DNA of 33,140 nucleotides from Candidatus Aquidulcis sp. (GTDB taxonomy: Bacteria; Chloroflexota; Limnocylindria; Limnocylindrales; Limnocylindraceae). The first letter of the stretch is position 1. Each line of letters opens with the position of its first letter. Below the pieces are notes generated by a model. The model did no database searches, had not been told where the DNA came from, and saw nothing but the letters and a program-made list of their open reading frames with translations. The position numbers and the translations under genes were made by a program. Shown here piece by piece: positions 22,056-29,701 of the stretch. The stretch is from positions 1 through 33,140 of the forward strand of contig RGCW01000006.1 of NCBI GenBank assembly GCA_009919005.1. Direction: 5' to 3'.

Positions 22056-23802
22056 CTGGGTTCTCCTTCGGTTCATCCGGGTTCGTAGGTGCCGCGCTCA
22101 CTTGGGTGGGCGTCTCGCTCACCGTAGAGGATGGAGGGTCTGCACGTAGAACTCGGCGTAGGCGGAGTGAAGTTTTCGCAACCTCGCCGAGGAGTGCTGC
22201 TGCTCGTCGGCCGAAGCTGACGAGGGTCGCTGGGCCAGGGGGAGTGGGCGATGGATCCGGCACCTCTTCACCGAGCGCCTCGGGATCGGCGGGGAAGGTC
22301 AGGGCGAAACTCGTCCCTTCGCCAGGCAGGCTTTCGACCACAATGCGGCCCGCGTGCAGGTCGACGATTGATTTCACGATCGCGAGGCCAAGGCCCGACC
22401 CGGTGGCCCGCGCCGCACGATTGGCAGCGGCGAGGCCCTCGGTACCGCGGTAGAAGCGATCAAAGATTCGCGGCAACTCCTCAGAAGAGATGCCAACGCC
22501 AGTGTCGCGAACCGTCACTGTGGCGGCACCCGTCGAGAGGAGTTGGATTGAGACGACGACGTTCCCTCCGCGCGGGGTGAATTTGAGGGCGTTCGCAACA
22601 AGGTTCGCAACCGCCTGTCCTACAAGCGCAGGATCGTGACGAACAAGAACTTTTCGCGTTGGCAATCGCTCATCAACGGCTACACCTGCTCGTCGGGCGC
22701 CCGCCGCCGCCTGCTCCACTGCCGCACGTACGCTCCCGCGCATGTCAGTCACCACAAAGGCTGGACGAGCGATTCCCGCATCAAACCGGGAGAGCTCCAA
22801 AATGTTGGACGTCAGAGCGTCCATTCGTTCGAGTTGGCGGCTCGACTCTACGAAGAGCTTCTTTCGCGTTGCCTCATCGGTGGAAGGATCTTGGAGCAGG
22901 TCAACAAATGCGCGCAGTGCGGCGAGTGGGGTTCGGAGTTCGTGGGAAACATCAGCAAGGTGCTCCTGGCCCAGATCGCGTTCTCGACGAAGGGCCTTCA
23001 TTGACCCCTCGAGTCGGTCGGCCATGAGGTTGAACTTCGTGAGGAGTGCCACCATCTCATCGTTTGCGGCAACGTCAATGCCAGTCGGGACACGTGCGGA
23101 AAGGTTCCCCTCGCTGATCGCCGTGGCGGTTTCGGAGAGGAGTTGTACCGGTTTCGCAAAACGAGCCGCTGCAATTGCCGAAATGATGATCGCAACGATC
23201 ATTGCAACGATTCCTACAAAGGTGATCGTCCCTGTGATTCCTGCGATGCGCCATTCGCGGGTGGTGAGCGGAGAGATCAGCGTGACTTCAATTGCAACTG
23301 AGGATGGTGCGCCACCAATCAGCTCGACACTGGGCTCTAGTTGAATGGAATCTCGAGCCTCATCTGCGGCCAGTACCGCACTGTCAGAGCTGATGAGGAA
23401 CTCGGAATCTGCCGCAGGAGAGAAGTGTTCCGTATCGGGGTTCAAGGTTCCAAATCGCACGAGAACATCAGCACGAGCAATCTCCAAAGCGAGTTGCTGA
23501 AGTTCAGGGTCCTGCAGCAAGAATCGCTCGCGCACCTTGACATTAAGTTTCCCTTTGCTATCAATGATTTGCTTGTTCCCTGCCACACTTTGAGCGAGGC
23601 TCCGCACGCTGCTCAAGACTGCGGATGCACGGGCCGATTGCGCGGCACGCTCCTGAATCTCGAATTCTTGTGCGGCGCGATCAACGACGAGGAAACCAGA
23701 GATGGCGAGTGCAATCGCTACGATGCCAAGAAAGGCGATCGTTAGGCGAGCGCGAAGTCCTCTGGGCGGTATGCCGTACAGGGAGTCAAGCTGCGGGCTC
23801 AG
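22048..23802 (-). CDS. Two-component sensor histidine kinase, probable CTG start
   Basis: 584 aa from CTG at 23802. N-terminal helix (ARLTIAFLGIVAIALAISGFLVV), an extracellular sensor domain of about 135 residues, a second helix (ITGTITFVGIVAMIVAIIISAIAA), HAMP (PVQLLSETATAISEGNLSAR), HisKA with HLADVSHELRTPLAAL (phospho-acceptor His), and HATPase with N box NLVANALKFTPRGG, DTGVGIS, FDRFYRG and GSGLGLAIVKSIV. A C-terminal extension of about 75 residues ends in a Pro-rich tail. No ATG, GTG or TTG occurs between the upstream in-frame stop and the first helix; the only well-placed codon is CTG, arranged as CTGA over the regulator stop, as if an ATGA junction had mutated. The TTG at 23616 would lose the membrane anchor. 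It phosphorylates the adjacent regulator. Confidence 0.9.
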   Translation of the reverse strand: MSPQLDSLYGIPPRGLRARLTIAFLGIVAIALAISGFLVVDRAAQEFEIQERAAQSARASAVLSSVRSLAQSVAGNKQIIDSKGKLNVKVRERFLLQDPELQQLALEIARADVLVRFGTLNPDTEHFSPAADSEFLISSDSAVLAADEARDSIQLEPSVELIGGAPSSVAIEVTLISPLTTREWRIAGITGTITFVGIVAMIVAIIISAIAAARFAKPVQLLSETATAISEGNLSARVPTGIDVAANDEMVALLTKFNLMADRLEGSMKALRRERDLGQEHLADVSHELRTPLAALRAFVDLLQDPSTDEATRKKLFVESSRQLERMDALTSNILELSRFDAGIARPAFVVTDMRGSVRAAVEQAAAGARRAGVAVDERLPTRKVLVRHDPALVGQAVANLVANALKFTPRGGNVVVSIQLLSTGAATVTVRDTGVGISSEELPRIFDRFYRGTEGLAAANRAARATGSGLGLAIVKSIVDLHAGRIVVESLPGEGTSFALTFPADPEALGEEVPDPSPTPPGPATLVSFGRRAAALLGEVAKTSLRLRRVLRADPPSSTVSETPTQVSAAPTNPDEPKENPGG

Positions 23803-24527
23803 GCGCCACCCCGTTCACCACGCTCACTTCGGTCGGAGAAGCTGTATCCAACGCCACGTACAGTCAACACAAAACGTGGCTTGGCGGGGTTCGGTTCAAC
23901 TTTGTCGCGCAGGTGGCTCACATGAACGTTGATCGTCTTCTCGTCTCCCGCGATCGCTGCGTCGTAGTCGCGGACTCGTTCAAGGAGATCGCGGCGAGCG
24001 AATACACGTCCAGGCTTCTCGGCAAGGATGCGCAAGATCTCAAATTCGGTTGGGGTCAGAGGGATGCGCGAGCCGCCCCGCGTAACCTTGCGGCGTTCTA
24101 GGTCGATGACCAGGTCCTCAGCACGGATCACGCGACCACCCATTGCGTCAGCGAGATCGCCGTAGGCGCGGCGCAGTTGCGACTTCACCCGAGTGAGCAG
24201 TTCGCGAACGCGGAATGGCTTCGTCATGTAGTCGTCCGCACCGAGCTCCAAGCCGAGGATCGTGTCGACCTCCTCATCTCGAGCGGTCAGGATGATCACC
24301 GGCGCCTTGGATCCTCCGGCTCGCAAACGGCGCAGGAGTTCGAAACCGTCAATCCCGGGGAGTCGAACATCAAGGATGAGCAGGTCTGGCGCCTGTTTCA
24401 TCCCGATCTCGAGGCCCTTGTCGCCCGTGGCGGCCATCAGCGGCAGGTAGCCCTCGCCCTTCAGCGCCACCTCGAGGGCGAGCGCGACGGCCGGATCGTC
24501 TTCTACAACAAGGATCGTGGCTGACAT
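23799..24527 (-). CDS. OmpR/PhoB-family response regulator
   Basis: 242 aa. The receiver domain (1-120) has the acidic pair EDD, the phospho-acceptor Asp53 in LLILDVRLPG, the Thr in IILTARD and Lys in DYMTKPF. The winged-helix DNA-binding domain (about 135-235) has LTPTEFEILRILAEKPGRVFARRDLLERV and INVHVSHLRDKVE with VRGVGY. It is phosphorylated by the downstream kinase and probably controls envelope genes such as the htrA-like gene. The ATG at 24527 has TAGCAT 6 nt upstream and no Shine-Dalgarno. It heads a left-reading three-gene operon and is divergent from malic enzyme by 42 bp. Confidence 0.95.
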   Translation of the reverse strand: MSATILVVEDDPAVALALEVALKGEGYLPLMAATGDKGLEIGMKQAPDLLILDVRLPGIDGFELLRRLRAGGSKAPVIILTARDEEVDTILGLELGADDYMTKPFRVRELLTRVKSQLRRAYGDLADAMGGRVIRAEDLVIDLERRKVTRGGSRIPLTPTEFEILRILAEKPGRVFARRDLLERVRDYDAAIAGDEKTINVHVSHLRDKVEPNPAKPRFVLTVRGVGYSFSDRSERGERGGA

Positions 24528-24533
24528 GCGCCG

Positions 24534-24539
24534 ATGCTA
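24534..24539 (-). promoter_or_regulatory. -10 element (TAGCAT) of the response-regulator operon, leaderless type
   Basis: TAGCAT on the minus strand ends 6 nt before the ATG at 24527. It would drive regulator, kinase and protease genes. Confidence 0.55.
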
Positions 24540-24554
24540 CACCCCTGACGGGGC

Positions 24555-24560
24555 TATCCT
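24555..24560 (+). promoter_or_regulatory. -10 element (TATCCT) of malic enzyme
   Basis: TATCCT ends 9 nt before the ATG at 24570. This implies a leader of at most a few nucleotides, and no ribosome site is seen. Confidence 0.45.
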
Positions 24561-24569
24561 TCGCCTCAC

Positions 24570-26306
24570 ATGAGCACGCCAAGCGCCCCCCAGGTCATCA
24601 ACGGCAACCTAACGCCCGCCGCCACCCTCGCGGTCAAGGAGCGTGGGAAGGCCCTCCTGAGCCGCCCGACCCTCAACAAGGACACAGCCTTCAGCCGCGA
24701 GGAGCGACGCCTCCTTGGCCTTGATGGACTCCTCCCCGCCTCCATCCTGACGCTGGACGAGCAGGTTGCGGTGGAGCTGGTCAAGATCCGCCGCAAGCAG
24801 GATCCACTAGAGCGCTACATCGGCCTCGCCGCACTTCAAGACCGTAATGAGACGCTCTTCTATCGACTGCTCGTAGAGAATGTCGAAGAGTTCCTCCCTA
24901 TCGTCTACACACCCACCGTTGGTGAGGCCTGCAAGCGCTGGAGTCAGATCTGGCGTCGAGCCCGCGGCGCATGGATCACGCCAGAAGATGCACAACGCAT
25001 CCCCGAACTGCTGCGCAACGCATCTGGCGGTTCAGAGATTCGACTCATCGTTGTTACGGACAACGAGCGAATCCTTGGACTCGGCGATCTTGGCGTGGGC
25101 GGCATGGGCATTCCGATCGGGAAGCTTTCGCTTTACACGGCCGCCGCGGGAATCCAACCATCGTGGGCGCTCCCCGTGTCGCTTGATGTTGGGTCTGACA
25201 ACCGAGAGCTGACCGCTGACCCGAACTACCTCGGACGTCGTACACCGCGACTTCGTGGCGCAGAATATGACGCATTCATTGAATCATTCGTGCGCGGCGT
25301 GCAGACGGCGTTTCCCGGATGCGTCATTCAATGGGAAGACTTCAAGCAGCAGAACGCCATTCGCATCCTTGAACGGTACCGAGGCTCCGTTCCGTCATTC
25401 AACGATGACATCCAAGGCACTGGCGCCGTTGCACTCGCTGGCATCATTGCTGCGATCGTTGCGGGAGGCGGGTCAGGAAGTGGCACACTCAATGATCAGC
25501 GATTCCTCTTTTACGGGGCCGGTGCAGCAACACTCGGCATCGCGCGGCTCTTGCGTCACACCCTTGCTGCGGTCGGCGTGCAGGGAACTGCGCTGGAGAG
25601 TGCGATCATCGCTCTCGACTCCAAAGGTGTCGTGCACGATGGTCGATCGGAACTTGGCGACGGCAAGAGTGAGCTTGCACTCTCGAGCGATGCCGTCTCT
25701 GCTTTGGGAATCGGCAATTTGCTGAACGCTGGGCTGACGGAGGTGATCACACAGATCAAACCAACCGTCTTGATCGGCACAAGTGGCCAGACTGATGCGT
25801 TCACGGAACATGCAATCCGTGCCATGGCGATGAGTGCCCGAGCACCGCTGATCTGGCCGCTCTCTAATCCGACCTCGTGCGCAGAGGCAACGCCAAGCGA
25901 CATCCTTGCCTGGAGTGATGGCCGTGCAATCGTTGCAACCGGCTCACCCTTTGACCCCGTCGTTGTAGCCGGGATCAGCCGAACGATCAGCCAGGCGAAC
26001 AACGTCTATATCTTCCCTGGAGTTGGCCTTGCCGCCATCGCAGGGAGACTCAAGTCCATTCCAGACGAGGCCTTCATCGTTGCGGCGCAACGCTTGGCGC
26101 AACTCACGGCAGAGAGCCGACCGGCAGGCGGAGCGCTCTACCCACCACTCGCGGACCTTCGATCCATTAGTCGGGCAATCGCCATCGGGGTGATTGAGGC
26201 TGGGGCGGCGGCGGGTTGGGCGAACGCAGCGGATGGGGTGCGCGCGGCCGAACTCGTTGATGGGGCGATGTGGAGCCCAACCTACCGCACGTACGTTCCC
26301 GCCTAA
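24570..26306 (+). CDS. NAD(P)-dependent malic enzyme (MaeA/SfcA type)
   Basis: 578 aa, the long malic-enzyme class. It decarboxylates malate to pyruvate with reduction of NAD or NADP in the cytoplasm. Landmarks: NKDTAFSREERRLLGLDGLLP, VYTPTVGEACKRWSQIWRRARG, ERILGLGDLGVGGMGIPIGKLSLYTAAAGI, the metal-binding segment QWEDFKQQNA then FNDDIQGTGAVALAGI, the dinucleotide fold FLFYGAGAATLGIARLL, LIGTSGQ, PLIWPLSNPTS and NNVYIFPGVGLAAI. It is complete. It lies 25 bp upstream of the transhydrogenase genes, so they probably form one operon: malate oxidation and interconversion of NADH and NADPH. Cofactor preference cannot be decided from sequence alone. Confidence 0.93.
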   Translation: MSTPSAPQVINGNLTPAATLAVKERGKALLSRPTLNKDTAFSREERRLLGLDGLLPASILTLDEQVAVELVKIRRKQDPLERYIGLAALQDRNETLFYRLLVENVEEFLPIVYTPTVGEACKRWSQIWRRARGAWITPEDAQRIPELLRNASGGSEIRLIVVTDNERILGLGDLGVGGMGIPIGKLSLYTAAAGIQPSWALPVSLDVGSDNRELTADPNYLGRRTPRLRGAEYDAFIESFVRGVQTAFPGCVIQWEDFKQQNAIRILERYRGSVPSFNDDIQGTGAVALAGIIAAIVAGGGSGSGTLNDQRFLFYGAGAATLGIARLLRHTLAAVGVQGTALESAIIALDSKGVVHDGRSELGDGKSELALSSDAVSALGIGNLLNAGLTEVITQIKPTVLIGTSGQTDAFTEHAIRAMAMSARAPLIWPLSNPTSCAEATPSDILAWSDGRAIVATGSPFDPVVVAGISRTISQANNVYIFPGVGLAAIAGRLKSIPDEAFIVAAQRLAQLTAESRPAGGALYPPLADLRSISRAIAIGVIEAGAAAGWANAADGVRAAELVDGAMWSPTYRTYVPA

Positions 26307-26331
26307 ACTACCGAGAGCGAAAGGGGGAGTC

Positions 26332-27444
26332 ATGCGAATTGGGGTGTTGCGCGAAACCGTTCCGGGTGAGCGACGCGTTGCCCTCGTTCCCGATGCCATC
26401 ACCAAGCTTGTTGCCGCTGGCCATCAGATCACCGTGCAGCATGGCGCTGGCGAGGCCGCTGGATTCCTTGACGCCGCCTATGAGCGCGCCGGTGCAACGC
26501 TCGTTAAGGATGCGGCCGCGCTCTGCGCTGGCAACCCCGAAATCATCGTTAAGGTACGGAAGCCGAGCAGCGCTGAGGCGGCTCTCCTGCCAAAGGGATC
26601 GGTGCTGGTCGCGCTCCTGACCCCAGGAGCCAATGAGGATCTACTCCCGCTCCTGAAGGAGCGCGGCCTGACCGCTCTCGCGTTGGAGTTGGTGCCGCGC
26701 ATCAGCCGCGCACAGTCTATGGACGTCCTCTCGTCGCAGAGCGGCGTGGCCGGCTACAAGGCGGTGCTATTGGGTGCAAGCGCACTCGACAAGTTCTTGC
26801 CGATGTTGACCACGGCGGCGGGCAGCATCGCCCCAGCCAAGGCGTTCATCCTCGGCGCCGGCGTCGCTGGCCTTCAGGCGATTGCGACCGCGCGTCGCCT
26901 CGGCGCCGTGGTGAGCGCTTTCGATGTGCGCTCCGCCGCGGGCGAGCAGGTGCGATCACTCGGGGCGCAATTCGTTGAGCCGGCGGCAAAGGCCGAGGGG
27001 ACGGGCGGCTATGCGCGTGCGCAGACCGACGACGAGGCGGCCCAGAATGCCGCGATCATCGCCGACCACATCAAGGGTCAAGATCTTGTTGTGACGACAG
27101 CGTTGATCCCTGGTCGAAAGGCGCCGATCCTTGTGACGGATGCGATGCTAGCCAGCATGCGCCCAGGCTCCGTTGTCCTTGACCTCGCAGCCGAATCAGG
27201 CGGCAACGTCGAGGGATCTGTCGCCGGCGAGAGCCTCGTGCGCAACGGGGTACAACTCATCGGCGTCGCGAACATTGCCGCCTCCGTGCCGCTGCATGCC
27301 AGCCAGATGTTCTCAACGAACGTTCGCACGCTCTTGACGCATCTCAGCGGCGAGGGTGGCGCACTCACCATTAACGCCGCAGATGAGATCACTGGACCGA
27401 TGCTGCTTCTCCACAATGGCGCCGCACCGGTGAAGGCATCATGA
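26332..27444 (+). CDS. pntAA: NAD(P) transhydrogenase subunit alpha part 1 (dI domain)
   Basis: 370 aa, the soluble NAD(H)-binding subunit of the proton-translocating transhydrogenase. It opens MRIGVLRETVPGERRVALVPDAI. The fold includes KVRKPSSAEAALLPKGS, LELVPRISRAQSMDVLSSQ, FILGAGVAGLQAIATARRLGAVVSAFDVR, TTALIPGRKAPILV and VVLDLAAESGGNVEGS, all typical. The ATG at 26332 is preceded by AAAGGGGGAG (purine-rich site); the longer frame to 26194 overlaps malic enzyme and is shadow. The stop overlaps the ATG of the damaged pntAB (ATGA). It normally works with PntAB and PntB to make NADPH from NADH using the proton gradient. Confidence 0.95.
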   Translation: MRIGVLRETVPGERRVALVPDAITKLVAAGHQITVQHGAGEAAGFLDAAYERAGATLVKDAAALCAGNPEIIVKVRKPSSAEAALLPKGSVLVALLTPGANEDLLPLLKERGLTALALELVPRISRAQSMDVLSSQSGVAGYKAVLLGASALDKFLPMLTTAAGSIAPAKAFILGAGVAGLQAIATARRLGAVVSAFDVRSAAGEQVRSLGAQFVEPAAKAEGTGGYARAQTDDEAAQNAAIIADHIKGQDLVVTTALIPGRKAPILVTDAMLASMRPGSVVLDLAAESGGNVEGSVAGESLVRNGVQLIGVANIAASVPLHASQMFSTNVRTLLTHLSGEGGALTINAADEITGPMLLLHNGAAPVKAS

Positions 27445-27597
27445 CCGCGATATTCACTCGCCGGCGCTGAGCGTCCGCTCTTCATCAACATCATGGGAGC
27501 GGTGGCGGTCGCCGCGGCCACAGTAAATGTTGTTGGTGGCTTCGTGATCACTGACCGTATGCTCAAGATGTTCAAGAAAACGGAGGGGCCGAAGTGA
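27441..27597 (+). pseudogene. pntAB: NAD(P) transhydrogenase subunit alpha part 2, internally deleted and frameshifted
   Basis: The position between pntAA and pntB, with ATGA and GTGA overlaps at both ends, is that of the small membrane subunit (usually about 95-110 aa). The ATG at 27441 gives only MTAIFTRRR before a stop at 27468-27470. In another frame, from about 27463 to the stop at 27595-27597, the characteristic C-terminus is intact: AERPLFINIMGAVAVAAATVNVVGG then FVITDRMLKMFKK. Roughly 45-50 residues with the first membrane helices are missing, and the missing length is not a multiple of three. An internal ATG at 27493 could express 34 aa, not a working subunit. Either the transhydrogenase is disabled or the assembly dropped about 140 bp. 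Confidence 0.85.
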
Positions 27598-29018
27598 TCG
27601 ATCAGCAGATCGGCGCCCTCTTTGTGCAGATCGCCTACATCGGTGCCTCTGCGGCTTTCATCCTCGGGCTTCGCGGTCTTACCAAGCCCGACACCGCTCG
27701 TCGCGGCATGCAGCTCGCGGCGCTAGGGATGCTTCTGGCCATTGTCGGCACCCTGTTGAATCACGAGATCGTCACCTATCAATTCATCATCATCGGGCTT
27801 GTCGTAGGTAGCGCAGTTGGCCTGCCGATGGGGCTGTTAGTGCCGATGACTGCAATGCCGCAGCGCATCGCCGTCAGCCATATGTTTGGAGCCCTCGCGG
27901 TGACGCTCGTTGGGATCGCGGAGTTCTTGCACTATCGCGATAGCGCTGGTGGCCCTGGAGTTGTGAAGATGATTGCTCTCGGATTTGAGACGCTCTTTGG
28001 TGCCCTCACGATTACAGGATCATTTATGGCGTTCGGCAAGTTGCAAGGATTTGTCACTGGCCGTCCGGTCACCTTCCCTGGCCAGAAGCTCATTAACGCC
28101 GCAGTATTCCTGGCGGCTGTTGGCCTCTACGTGACACTCGTCATCACTCAGTCGGGTGGTGCAGCGGGAGATGCGGGGCTGGTCATGTTCGCCGCGATGA
28201 CGGTACTCGCCCTCATCATCGGCGTCACACTCGTCCTGCCGATCGGCGGCGCAGACATGCCCGTCGTCGTCTCGCTCCTGAACTCCTATGCCGGCCTTGC
28301 GGCGAGCGCGACAGGATTTGCCATCGGCAACAACATTCTTATCGTGGCTGGCGCACTCGACGGCGCAAGCGGGTTCATCCTCTCTATCCTTATGTCAAAG
28401 GCGATGAATCGCTCGTTCGCGAACGTGCTCTTCGGTGCATTTGGCGGAGAGAAGGCCGCGGCATCGACCAAGAGTGCTGAGGGTCTCACGACTCGCAGCA
28501 TCTCCGCTGAAGACGCCGCGATGCGTATTGGGTACGCCCGCAATGTCATCATCGTTCCAGGTTACGGAATGGCCGTGGCGCAAGCGCAGCATGCGGTTCG
28601 CGAGCTTGCGGAGTTGGTTGAGAAGCGTGGGGGTCGTGTGCGCTTTGCGATCCACCCAGTTGCCGGTCGCATGCCTGGCCACATGAACGTGCTGTTGGCC
28701 GAGGCGAACGTACCGTACGACCACCTCTTCGACCTTGATGAGATCAACGAAGAGTTCCAGGCGTGCGATGTCGCCCTCGTACTCGGCGCAAATGACGTGA
28801 CCAATCCGGCGGCGAAGAGTGACCCTGGTTCGCCGATCTATGGCATGCCGATCCTTAACGTTCAAGATGCCGAACAGGTAATCGTTGTGAAGCGCGGCAT
28901 GGCTACCGGCTTCGCGGGTATCGAGAACGAACTCTTCTACCTCGATAAGACATCCATGCTCTTCGGCGATGCCAAGAGCGTGCTCGCCCAGGTGGTGACC
29001 GAGGTGAAGGGGCTCTAG
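27594..29018 (+). CDS. pntB: NAD(P) transhydrogenase subunit beta
   Basis: 474 aa. The N-terminal half is membrane-embedded with eight or nine helices (from FVQIAYIGASAAFILGLRGLTKPDTARRG). Conserved pieces include MFGALAVTLVGIAEFL, IGGADMPVVVSLLNSYAGLAASATGF and the dII-dIII link. The C-terminal NADP(H)-binding dIII has VIIVPGYGMAVAQAQHAV, VRFAIHPVAGRMPGHMNVLLAEA, VPYDHLFDLDEIN, DVALVLGANDVTNPAA and VIVVKRGMATGFAG. It is complete and in frame. The GTG start overlaps the pntAB stop (GTGA), and its stop shares one base with the next gene. Its intact state makes the broken partner notable. Confidence 0.96.
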   Translation: MIDQQIGALFVQIAYIGASAAFILGLRGLTKPDTARRGMQLAALGMLLAIVGTLLNHEIVTYQFIIIGLVVGSAVGLPMGLLVPMTAMPQRIAVSHMFGALAVTLVGIAEFLHYRDSAGGPGVVKMIALGFETLFGALTITGSFMAFGKLQGFVTGRPVTFPGQKLINAAVFLAAVGLYVTLVITQSGGAAGDAGLVMFAAMTVLALIIGVTLVLPIGGADMPVVVSLLNSYAGLAASATGFAIGNNILIVAGALDGASGFILSILMSKAMNRSFANVLFGAFGGEKAAASTKSAEGLTTRSISAEDAAMRIGYARNVIIVPGYGMAVAQAQHAVRELAELVEKRGGRVRFAIHPVAGRMPGHMNVLLAEANVPYDHLFDLDEINEEFQACDVALVLGANDVTNPAAKSDPGSPIYGMPILNVQDAEQVIVVKRGMATGFAGIENELFYLDKTSMLFGDAKSVLAQVVTEVKGL

Positions 29019-29701
29019 TGGGGGTGCAGCTGAACCCTTTTGCCCGAGCGGTGAGCGGTGTTGCCCTGGCGGCAACCGCCTTCTTTACCGTTGCTGCGTT
29101 CCAGACACTGCCCGCCGATGCTGTCCTCGCGATCCACTGGAACATCGACGGGATCGCCGACGGCTTCGCTGGTCGTGAGGCGCTCCTGATCGTGCCGATG
29201 ACCGCAGCGCTGGTCGGTGGACTTCTCTGGCTCGCCCTCCGCTACGACCCAAAGCGAGCGAACCTCGCCCGAAGCTCCGAAGCCATCGGGAACGTGGTCG
29301 TCGCGCTCTCGCTGCTGGTTGCCGTGGTGCAGTCAGCAATCATCAACTCAGGCTTTGGTGAATCTGCGCGGCTCGATCGGGCAATCCCCGTTGTGGCTGG
29401 CACGTTGTTTGCGATCCTTGGGTACGCGATGCCGCACATCCGCCAGAACTACACCATTGGCGTGCGATTACCATGGACCATTGAGAGCGAAGCTGCGTGG
29501 GATGCCTCCCATCGCTTTATTGGCGGGGCGTGGATTCTTACTGGTGTCACAACAACAATCCTCGGCATCCTCGCCTTCATCGAGTTGGCCGTCGTAACGC
29601 TGCTGCTCGGTTTGGCGTTGAGCGTTGCCGGAACGATCTTCGTTGCCTATCGAGTATGGAGCCGTCAATCAGCATCGACACGTACATCACGCCGCCGGTG
29701 A
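29018..29701 (+). CDS. SdpI-family / DUF1648 membrane protein
   Basis: 227 aa. The first part matches the DUF1648 pattern (AIHWNIDGIADGFAGREALLIVP). The second part matches the SdpI pattern (YTIGVRLPWTIESEAAWDASHRFIGGAWILTG). Six helices are expected. In Bacillus subtilis SdpI gives immunity to the SdpC toxin and binds its regulator; many homologues have unknown roles. The GTG start shares one base with the pntB stop, so it is translated from the same message. Its 3' end overlaps the following YhfC-like gene by 46 bp. No toxin gene is visible in the window. Confidence 0.85.
   Translation: MGVQLNPFARAVSGVALAATAFFTVAAFQTLPADAVLAIHWNIDGIADGFAGREALLIVPMTAALVGGLLWLALRYDPKRANLARSSEAIGNVVVALSLLVAVVQSAIINSGFGESARLDRAIPVVAGTLFAILGYAMPHIRQNYTIGVRLPWTIESEAAWDASHRFIGGAWILTGVTTTILGILAFIELAVVTLLLGLALSVAGTIFVAYRVWSRQSASTRTSRRR

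Noticed and set aside
17129-27475. Shared TGAG-like motif at three of the apparent deletion points
   Set aside because: GCTGAG or CGTGAG occurs near 27467, 19710 and 17130 but is short, common in this composition and absent at the amylase junction.
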